From: DATBDE01 sp036270095
GTDB taxonomy: Bacteria > Actinomycetota > Thermoleophilia > Solirubrobacterales > Solirubrobacteraceae
Assembly: GCA_036270095.1 (NCBI GenBank)
Contig: DATBDE010000128.1
Coordinates: 1 to 48,087, forward strand
DNA: 48,087 nt
Direction: 5' to 3'
The translations under genes were made by a program, and so were the position numbers. Below are positions 41,807-48,087 of this stretch, one piece after another. The notes under the pieces were generated by a model. It saw only the letters and a list, made by a program, of their open reading frames with translations. It ran no database searches and was not told the DNA's origin. The stretch's first letter is position 1, and each line of letters starts with the position of its first letter.

Positions 41807-42454
41807 TTGATCATCGAAGGGACGCACACGATCGAGGGGATCGAGCGCGAGGTCGTCTTCGACGCGCTCGCCGACCCGGCCGTGCTCGCGCGCTCGCTGC
41901 CCGGCTGCCGCCGGCTCGTCGACCAGGGCGACGGCCGCTACGAGATCACCATCGACGCCGGCGTTGGCTCGGTGCGCGGCGAGTACACCGGCGAAGTCAC
42001 GATCGGCGAGGCCAAGCGGCCCGAGTTCTACGAGGCGACGCTGAACGCGTCCGGCGGGCCGGGCGACGTGCGGGCGACGCTGCAGGCCACGCTGTCCGAG
42101 AAGGACGGCGGGACCGACGTGGCCTATCGCATGGACGCGCAGGTCACCGGCGCGATCGCGGGGGTCGGCCAGCGGGTGATCACCGGCGTCTCGCGCCGCA
42201 ACGCGAAGGACTTCCTCAAGGCGCTCGCCAAGGAGCTCTCCGAGCCGACGCCCGAGGCGCCGCCGGAACCCGCCGCCGTCGCGTCGGATGGCGGGGCTCC
42301 CGCCGCCGGCCCGGTCGCGGCCGCCGAGCCCGGGACGGTCTACGAGGGACGGCCGCGCAGCTCCGGGCCGCCGGCCGGCGTGATCGCGGGCATCGCCGCG
42401 GCGCTCGCCCTCGTGGCCGTGCTGGTCGCGCTGCGCCGGCGCAAGCGCGACTGA
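41807..42454 (+). CDS. CoxG-like SRPBCC protein with C-terminal membrane anchor
   Basis: 215 aa from TTG 41807, which has GAGGAGG 5 nt before it. Residues 1-145 are the CO-dehydrogenase subunit G domain (IEGTHTIEG, VLARSLPGCRRLVDQGDGRY, GEYTGEVTIGEAKRPEF). It is followed by a Pro/Ala-rich linker and one transmembrane helix (GVIAGIAAALALVAVLVALR) with a basic end. CoxG recruits or anchors Mo-hydroxylases to the membrane. There is no cox operon beside it; the only Mo-hydroxylase in view is at 1-1568. Confidence 0.85.
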   Translation: MIIEGTHTIEGIEREVVFDALADPAVLARSLPGCRRLVDQGDGRYEITIDAGVGSVRGEYTGEVTIGEAKRPEFYEATLNASGGPGDVRATLQATLSEKDGGTDVAYRMDAQVTGAIAGVGQRVITGVSRRNAKDFLKALAKELSEPTPEAPPEPAAVASDGGAPAAGPVAAAEPGTVYEGRPRSSGPPAGVIAGIAAALALVAVLVALRRRKRD

Positions 42455-42515
42455 CGCGCTTCCTCCCGCGCCGCAACGCCGATTGCGGTAGGACTCGCGC
42501 ATCCGCTCACTGCTC

Positions 42516-43184
42516 GTGCTCGCGGGGCTCGCCGCGCTCCCGGCCGGGGCGTCTGCCGCCACCCGCACCAAGGACATCTCGCCCTACAAGACCTTTACGT
42601 TCCAGTACACGGCGTCGCGCCCGGACGCGCCGACGGGGTTCAACTACCGGGTCGCGCTCGACCTGCCCGCCGACGGCTCGCAGCCGCCGGTGATCCAGGA
42701 GCTCCAGCTCACGTTCGCCAAGGGCACGAAGATCGACCTCGGCGCGCTGCCCGCGTGCACCGCGGACGACCAGACGCTGGTCATGGCCGGCCCGACCGTG
42801 TGCCCGCCGCGCGGCCGCGTCGCCACCGGGACGGCCGGCGTGTGGACCGGCCCCGGTCCGCTGCTCGCCCTGAGCATGAACGTGTTCGCGACGGGGTCAC
42901 GCGGAATTGTCGCGACGCTGGACAGCAACGGCAACGTGCTGCGCGTCCTGCGCGGGACGCTGAGCGGCACGAAGCTGACCGTGCCCGTCCCGACCATCAC
43001 CGTCGGCAGCGGCGCCGCGGCGCTCTCGCAGGTGAACCTGAAGATCAGTGGCGGCTCGGCTCGGCGGCCCACGTTCACGACGCCGCCGACGTGCCCGAAG
43101 GACGGCTGGCCGGTGACCTACGCGCCCCTGTTCGCGTTGCTCGGGCGCCGCACGCTGGTCGACGTCAGCAAGTGCGCGGGGTAG
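42516..43184 (+). CDS. Exported protein of unknown function
   Basis: 222 aa from GTG 42516; the frame is closed by a TAG at 42489. From GTG the signal peptide lacks its basic start. If read from ATC 42501 (with AGGAC 6 nt upstream) it begins xRSLLVLAGLAALPAGASAA, a perfect Sec signal. The true start is therefore uncertain. The mature part is beta-rich with Cys pairs (ACTADDQTLVMAGPTVCPP; TCPKDGW...SKCAG) and resembles secreted Thermoleophilia proteins of unknown role. Converges on the MFS gene with 7 bp between stops. Confidence 0.7.
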   Translation: MLAGLAALPAGASAATRTKDISPYKTFTFQYTASRPDAPTGFNYRVALDLPADGSQPPVIQELQLTFAKGTKIDLGALPACTADDQTLVMAGPTVCPPRGRVATGTAGVWTGPGPLLALSMNVFATGSRGIVATLDSNGNVLRVLRGTLSGTKLTVPVPTITVGSGAAALSQVNLKISGGSARRPTFTTPPTCPKDGWPVTYAPLFALLGRRTLVDVSKCAG

Positions 43185-43191
43185 CCGAGCG

Positions 43192-44751
43192 CTACCGCTG
43201 CGCCAGGGACGGCTCCATGGGAGGTGGGGACCCTCGGTCGCCTGAGACGGCCGCGCCGTCTTCCGTCTCGGCGTGGTGGCAGTTGCCGATCGCGAGTCGG
43301 GCCAGGGCGGCCCTGACCGACGCGGAGCGCGCCCTGGCTCGGCCGGGCAGGATCAGCAGCGTGAGCAGAACGCCCACGCCAAAGATCCCGGCGGCCCACC
43401 AGAACGCCGTCGTATCGCCGTAGACCTGCGCGACAGGAGCAAGGCCTCGGACCTGGGGATGGCTGGTCAGGTAGTTGGCGACAGCGGTGGCGTAGATCGT
43501 GCTGAGCAGCGAGGTGCCGATCGAGCCGCCCACCTGTTGGGACGTGTTGACCATGGCGGAGGCGATGCCCGCTTCGTTTGGCGCCACGCCGAGCGTCGCG
43601 GCCGAGAACGTCGGCGCGAAGATGCAGCCCATGCCGACACCGATGACGAGCAGACCGGGCAGGACGCCGGTGCCGTAGCTGGAGGTGGGCGTCAGCTGCG
43701 TGAACAGAAGCATCCCGACCAGCCCGAGTGCCATGCCCACGAGCACGAGCGGTTTGACGCCCGTGCGCTGAATCACGCGAGTCTGGACGGTCGTCGAGGT
43801 GATGACCAGCACGATGGTCAGGGGCAGGAAGGCCAGGCCAGTTTTGAGCGGCGAGAACCTGAGGTTCTGCTGCATGAAGTAGGTGAGGAACAGAAACACC
43901 GCGAAGACGCCGGCCCCGGTCACCAAGAGCGCGGCGTACGACCCTCCGCGATCCCGGTCCCACACGATGTGCAACGGCAGCAACGGGTGCTCGACGCGAC
44001 GCTCGATCAGCACAAACGCGATCAGCAGCAGGGGGCTGGCGATGAGCGCGACGACGGTCGCCGTGGCGCCCCACCCGTGCGTCGCGGCGTTAGAGAAGCC
44101 GAACACGAGCGCGAACAGCCCCAAGGTCCAAGTGAGCACGCCGGGAATGTCGATCCGGGCGCGATCGGGATCGCTGTGGTTGACCAGCAGGCGCAACGCA
44201 ACGATCGTGGTGGGCACCGCGATCACCAGATTGACGTAGAAGCACCACCGCCACGAGAGCACCTGCGTCAGCACACCCCCAAGCAGAAGCCCAAGCGCCC
44301 CGGCGCCGCCGGCGACCGCGCCGAAGATCCCGAACGCCCGCGCCCAGTCCGCAGTCCCCGCGAACGTGACCGTCAAAAGCGACAGCGCCGCCGGGGCCAG
44401 CAGCGCGCCGAACACCCCCTGCGCCGCCCGCGCGGCGACGAGCACGTCGAACGACTGCGCCAGCCCACCGACCGCCGACGCCCCCGCGAACCCCACCAAC
44501 CCAGCGATCAGCGCCCACTTGCGACCGAACAGATCGCCCACCTTGCCGCCCACCAACAGCAGGCTGCCGAATGCCAACGCGTAGGCCGTGACGACCCACT
44601 GCCTACTGTCGTTGGAGAAATGCAACGCCTGCTGGGCCGACGGCAACGCGACGGTCACGATCGTCGCGTCCAGCACCACCATCAGTTGCGCGACGCTCAG
44701 CAAAGCAAGCACCGCCCATCGATTAGGGGCACGAACGGCTTGAGTGGGCAT
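43192..44751 (-). CDS. MFS drug/metabolite exporter, DHA2 (14-helix) family
   Basis: 519 aa. Fourteen predicted transmembrane helices. Motifs: QLMVVLDATIVTVALPSAQQ (helix 1, DHA2 motif D1), GGKVGDLFGRKWALIAG (motif A), and a long soluble C-terminal tail. Proton-driven export of hydrophobic or organic-acid compounds. ATG 44751 is preferred to ATG 44814 because the 22-bp operator-like repeat (44812-44833) would overlap the latter, and the spacing repeat-to-start then equals that of the GMC gene. Confidence 0.88.
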   Translation of the reverse strand: MPTQAVRAPNRWAVLALLSVAQLMVVLDATIVTVALPSAQQALHFSNDSRQWVVTAYALAFGSLLLVGGKVGDLFGRKWALIAGLVGFAGASAVGGLAQSFDVLVAARAAQGVFGALLAPAALSLLTVTFAGTADWARAFGIFGAVAGGAGALGLLLGGVLTQVLSWRWCFYVNLVIAVPTTIVALRLLVNHSDPDRARIDIPGVLTWTLGLFALVFGFSNAATHGWGATATVVALIASPLLLIAFVLIERRVEHPLLPLHIVWDRDRGGSYAALLVTGAGVFAVFLFLTYFMQQNLRFSPLKTGLAFLPLTIVLVITSTTVQTRVIQRTGVKPLVLVGMALGLVGMLLFTQLTPTSSYGTGVLPGLLVIGVGMGCIFAPTFSAATLGVAPNEAGIASAMVNTSQQVGGSIGTSLLSTIYATAVANYLTSHPQVRGLAPVAQVYGDTTAFWWAAGIFGVGVLLTLLILPGRARARSASVRAALARLAIGNCHHAETEDGAAVSGDRGSPPPMEPSLAQR

Positions 44752-44811
44752 AGCGGCTCGACTTTCGGTTGGCGACGTCGGCTCAGGCTCACACGCCGTG
44801 CGGTGACCGGT

Positions 44812-44833
44812 CATCGCCGGATTCCGATGATTG
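44812..44833 (-). promoter_or_regulatory. Operator-like palindrome, copy 1 (upstream of MFS exporter)
   Basis: Plus strand CATCGCCGGATTCCGATGATTG. It matches the copy at 46507-46528 at 20 of 22 positions and is an imperfect dyad (ATCGCCGG against CCGATGAT). It sits 60 nt before ATG 44751. A repressor-binding site is the simplest reading. Confidence 0.45.
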
Positions 44834-44870
44834 GCGTCTAGGCAGGGTGTGACGGACGCCGATGAGGCGC

Positions 44871-46442
44871 TCAGGTGGTCGGAGCCGCTTGGACGCCGCG
44901 CTGGCTGGCCCCGGCCTCGGTTCCGTAGACCGCCTTCGCGATCCGCTCGGCGACCATGATCGTCGTCGGGTTCAGCGCCACCGATGGAACCATCGGCATG
45001 ATCGATGCGTCGACGACACGGAGTCCGTCGATCCCCTTGACGGCGCCATGCGGGTCCACGACCGCCCACGGGTCCGGAGGACGCCCCATCGGCGCCGTCG
45101 CGGTCGGGTGCCCATAGGAAGCCAGGTTCGAGGCGATCACGTCTGCGAGCTGGTCGTCCCCGACTCCGTCGCCGGGCATGATCTCGAGCTCGAGGGACTG
45201 AGCGAGCGCCGGATTGCGGCCGATCTTGCGGGCCAGCTTCACCCCTTCGAGCATCCGGCGCGCGTCCTTGTCCTCGGCCAGGAAATTGCAGTCGATCTCA
45301 GGCTGCTCGCGCGGGTCGCGGCTCCGTAGGGTGAGCGTCCCGCGAGAGTCGGGCTTTACGACGGCGACGCTCAGCGCGATCGCTCCGCCGGTCGGGCTGT
45401 ACTCGGGTGGCAGCAGGTGCGTCACCGCGATGTGGATGTCCAGCTCATCGCCGCGAGCGTCGCTCGACGGGATCCACAGCAGAGCGCCGACCGCCGGCCG
45501 CACGTCGAGCGCGTCGGTTTTCAGGGCGTAGCCGTTGTAGTAGAAGGGCTGGTCTTGAAGGCGCTGCCCGACCGGCAGATCAGCCACGACGTCGATGCCG
45601 AGTTCCGCCAGGTCAGCCGCCGGGCCGACGCCCGACCGCAGCAGGATGGCCGGAGTGCCGTATGAGCCCGCGGAGAGGATCACCTCGCCCGCAGGGATCT
45701 CGGCGCCGCCTGCGGTGACGACGCCGACCGGCCGGCGCTGGTCGAAGAGCACGCGATCGACGAGCACATCACCGGAGATCTTGAGGTTGGCCCGGTTGCG
45801 GACGTCCTCGGTGAGATAGACCAGGCCGGTGTTCTGACGCACGCCGTCGATGACGTTGACCGGGTAGGCGCCGACGCCGCTCGGATTCGGCCCGTTGAAA
45901 TCCTCGCCCCGGGGGAACCCCTCCGCCACGCTCGCGTCGATGAACCCGCGCAACGAGGTGGTCAGATCGTCGTACGTCTGGTGTCGTATCGGGAACGGCC
46001 CCGTGCGTCCGTGGTAGGCGTCGTCGCCGTCGGGCGTGTTCTCCATCTCCCGGTACGTGGCGCTGACGTCCTCGATGGTCCAGTCGTCATTGCCATGGCG
46101 CTGCCAGGCCCGGATGTCGCTCGGTCGGGCGCGCATCGCGACCGTCGCGTTGTGGGCCGAGCAGCCACCGAGCGCCTTGGCGCGCGGGGCCGCGATCTCC
46201 GGGGAGGCAACTCCACCGCGCGCGGTGAAGCCCCATTCGTGCTCGGGGTTGCCCGGCACATGCGCGGCGTCCCGGAGGTCGTCCGGATAGCCATCGACGC
46301 CGTAGGCCACGCCTGCCTCAAGCAGCAGGACAGAGCGGGTTGGACCTTCGCTCAGACGGCTAGCAAGAACGCCGCCCGCCGAGCCGCCTCCCACGATGAG
46401 CACATCGGCGCGACCGGCGCGACCGTCGCCCGTGTCTGACAT
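44871..46442 (-). CDS. GMC-family FAD oxidoreductase
   Basis: 523 aa. FAD-binding VLIVGGGSAGGVLASRLSEG (residues 14-33), GMC signature 1 in AKALGGCSAHNATVAMRARP, signature 2 in GEVILSAGSYGTPAILLRSGV, and C-terminal catalytic region SYGHPTATAPMG with NPTTIMVAERIA. Cys replaces the usual second Ser of GGSSxxN. Oxidises an alcohol (choline-, glucose- or aromatic-alcohol-like). ATG 46442 follows AGGAGA. Followed by the MFS exporter 56 nt after its stop (to ATG 44814) or 119 nt (to 44751); the shared upstream repeat suggests co-regulation. Confidence 0.9.
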   Translation of the reverse strand: MSDTGDGRAGRADVLIVGGGSAGGVLASRLSEGPTRSVLLLEAGVAYGVDGYPDDLRDAAHVPGNPEHEWGFTARGGVASPEIAAPRAKALGGCSAHNATVAMRARPSDIRAWQRHGNDDWTIEDVSATYREMENTPDGDDAYHGRTGPFPIRHQTYDDLTTSLRGFIDASVAEGFPRGEDFNGPNPSGVGAYPVNVIDGVRQNTGLVYLTEDVRNRANLKISGDVLVDRVLFDQRRPVGVVTAGGAEIPAGEVILSAGSYGTPAILLRSGVGPAADLAELGIDVVADLPVGQRLQDQPFYYNGYALKTDALDVRPAVGALLWIPSSDARGDELDIHIAVTHLLPPEYSPTGGAIALSVAVVKPDSRGTLTLRSRDPREQPEIDCNFLAEDKDARRMLEGVKLARKIGRNPALAQSLELEIMPGDGVGDDQLADVIASNLASYGHPTATAPMGRPPDPWAVVDPHGAVKGIDGLRVVDASIMPMVPSVALNPTTIMVAERIAKAVYGTEAGASQRGVQAAPTT

Positions 46443-46506
46443 TGAGCTCGTTCTCCTGGGGTCGTTGACTCGAAGCCGGATCGTGGCTGGCGCGCGGGTG
46501 ATGTGC

Positions 46507-46528
46507 CATCGCCGGATCCCGGTGATTG
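46507..46528 (-). promoter_or_regulatory. Operator-like palindrome, copy 2 (upstream of GMC oxidoreductase)
   Basis: Plus strand CATCGCCGGATCCCGGTGATTG. Dyad arms ATCGCCGG and CCGGTGAT are 7 of 8 complementary, so this copy is the more symmetric one. It sits 64 nt before the GMC start and 44 bp beyond the LuxR stop, in the 130-bp intergenic stretch. Confidence 0.5.
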
Positions 46529-46572
46529 AGCAGTCGTCAGCGACCACGAGCCGCGCGGCGCGGGCGCCCGGA

Positions 46573-48087
46573 CTACGACAGTCGGTCTTCGAGCCGGGTG
46601 CGCGACTTGACGTCGAGCTTCCGGAACGCCTTCCGCAGGTGGTACTCCACGGTGCTTGCGCTGACGAACAGCCGGGCGGCGATCTCTCGATTGGTGTGGC
46701 CTTCCGCGGCCAGCCGAGCGATCTTCGTCTCCTGCGGAGTGAGCTGGTCCAGCGTCTCCACGGCCCGTGTGCGGGCACGCTCGCCGGTCGCCTGCAGCTC
46801 ACGCCGCGCACGCTCGGCGAACGCCTCCACCCCGGAGTCCCGGAAGACCTCGTGCGCCGTCCGCAGCTGCTCACGCGCGTCCACGCGCCGGCGCCTGCGC
46901 CGCAGCCACTCGCCGTACAGGAGATGGGTACGTGCGAGCTGCACGCGGATGCTGGTTGCACCGAGTCGTGCTATCGCCTCTTGGTACAGCTCCTCAGCTT
47001 CGTCGCCATCGCTGAGCAATGCCTGCGAGCGGGCCTCGATCCCGAGCGCCCAGTCGGTGCCGGCGGCGTGGGTCGTCTCCTGCACCTGCTCGAACGCGCG
47101 GCGGGCACGCTCGGGCTTACCGCAGCGAACGGCAGCCTCGATCAGCTCGGTCAAGGTCCAGATGGCCGGCCCCTCCATGGAGAAGCGCTCGGCCGGTAGG
47201 GCGGCGGCCAGGGCGGCTTCGTAGCGGCCGAGCCCGTTGTAGAGCGCTCCCCTGAGGAACTCCGTGACGGTCAGGGCGAGCCCTTCCCCGCGCGCCTCCG
47301 CCTCGCCGACTGTGGTTCGGACCAGCTCCGAGAACTCCGCCTCGCGACCCCGCAGGGCAGCGAGCGACAGGCGACCGTAGGGGGCAGCGGCGATTCCCGT
47401 CAACCTCGGTCGCCGCCGAGAGCTCCTCCTCGAGGAGGGCTGCCGTCCGCAGCTCGCCCAGGAACGCGTAGACACTGCTCCGGTTGGAGAGGATCAACGG
47501 CAGGGCGGAGAGCGCACCCGTCTGCCGCACCAGCTCGAGCTGACGGGTCGAGAGCACCGCCCAGCTCGCGTCATCCCACAGGTACAACGCGACCCAACTG
47601 GCGAACCAGAGCCATCGCACCTCCTTCGGCAGCATCGCGGCGTCGCTCCGGAAGGCGCTCAACGCATCCCTGATCAGCGGCGCTCCCGCCGCGTACCCCT
47701 CCGTGAACCGGATAGCAAGCCCCTGAAGCAGAAGATCGGACGGGCGCGGTGCGGAGAGCATCGGCGGCCCCGCGAGCGCCGCTTTGCTGACCTCCACCAC
47801 GCCTCCTCCGCGCCCGAGCCGGCCCGCGAACGTGGCGGCCGAGAGGGCCTCCAGGTACGTCGCCCGCGCGACTCTCGGGTCGACCGCCTCGAGCTCGCGC
47901 GCGGCCGCGAGCAGCAGCGGAGTGGCCTCCCGGCCACGCCGTGACACGAACGCGATCTCAGCGCGCAGCAGGTGCACGTGGGCACGCACACGATCGTCGG
48001 TCGCACTCCCGGAGTCGGCGGTCTCGAGGAGGTCGAGGGCGTTGTCGAGCGCGCCCGCCTCGAACTTCGTCTGCGCGGCCGCCAGGG
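46573..48087 (-). pseudogene. LuxR-family (LAL-like) regulator, frameshifted and cut by the window edge
   Basis: C-terminal HTH is textbook: LTPQETKIARLAAEGHTNRE ... IAARLFVSASTVEYHLRKAF. Upstream are helical TPR-like repeats of large ATP-dependent LuxR regulators. Two frames are needed. From the right edge (48087) one frame reads to LRTAALLEEELSAATEV near 47405; the other continues TGIAAAPYGRLSLAALRG to the stop at 46573. Removing one T from GAGGTTGACGGG restores a single chain. The ATPase domain would lie beyond the window. Either a natural frameshift or a sequence error. Candidate regulator of the adjacent GMC-MFS genes. Confidence 0.85.

Noticed and set aside
1..48087. CRISPR arrays, integrases, transposases, toxin-antitoxin or classical defence genes
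   Set aside because: None seen: no regularly spaced direct repeats and no protein motifs of these families.

Overview
The window is about 70% G+C, densely coded and free of transposases, plasmid or phage functions. It mixes ATG, GTG and TTG starts with purine-rich ribosome binding sites, and many gene pairs overlap by 4 nt. Gene content (Mn catalase, DUF4142, DUF892, holin-X/DUF3618/YihY/DUF4235 set, GH15, glycan operon) points to a soil actinobacterium. My best guess is a Thermoleophilia/Solirubrobacterales-type lineage; this is an inference, since no rRNA is present.

Layout. 1-1568: minus-strand PaoABC/YagTSR-type molybdenum aldehyde/xanthine oxidoreductase, with the Mo subunit cut by the window edge. 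1884-10506: stress and envelope genes, namely Mn catalase, a secreted DUF4142 protein, small KGG-like and unknown proteins, a frameshifted PLP decarboxylase relative, an isochorismatase-fold hydrolase, a DUF892 ferritin-like protein, and a holin-X/DUF3618/YihY/DUF4235 run in which YihY and the last gene are damaged. 10533-16304: minus-strand operon SDR > GH15 > TPP enzyme (pyruvate-oxidase type) > enolase-superfamily enzyme. 16416-19319: a large FAD/4Fe-4S/CCG oxidoreductase of the D-lactate dehydrogenase type.

19399-33321 is the centrepiece: eleven same-strand genes, almost all overlapping, for building, modifying and exporting a glycan. They are a MurG-like glycosyltransferase, two GT4 enzymes, a heparinase II/III-like protein, an aminoglycoside-phosphotransferase-like kinase fused to a second MurG-like glycosyltransferase, an MsbA/PglK-type ABC exporter, a Gfo/Idh/MocA dehydrogenase, a DegT/StrS aminotransferase, a polysaccharide-deacetylase-like protein and a sugar-nucleotide epimerase. 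The dehydrogenase, aminotransferase and epimerase would make an amino-sugar nucleotide (or aminocyclitol), the glycosyltransferases would assemble it, the deacetylase and lyase would tailor it, and the ABC protein would flip it. No Wzy polymerase, Wzx flippase or initiating phosphoglycosyltransferase is present in the window.

33366-39431 is a decay zone holding a truncated methyltransferase, a frameshifted GNAT-like gene, a cupin and a LysR gene that have both lost their 5' ends at one junction, the tail of an LLM flavin enzyme and an alpha/beta-hydrolase remnant. Intact genes sit between them (LysM-M15 peptidase, flavin monooxygenase-like protein, DHFR-like reductase). 39498-48087: secreted beta-lactamase-fold hydrolase with a good intrinsic terminator, an unknown secreted protein, tRNA-Gly(GCC) with a visible -10 box, a CoxG-like SRPBCC protein, an unknown exported protein, an MFS exporter and a GMC oxidoreductase that share a palindromic 22-bp upstream repeat, and a LuxR regulator that carries a frameshift and runs off the right edge.
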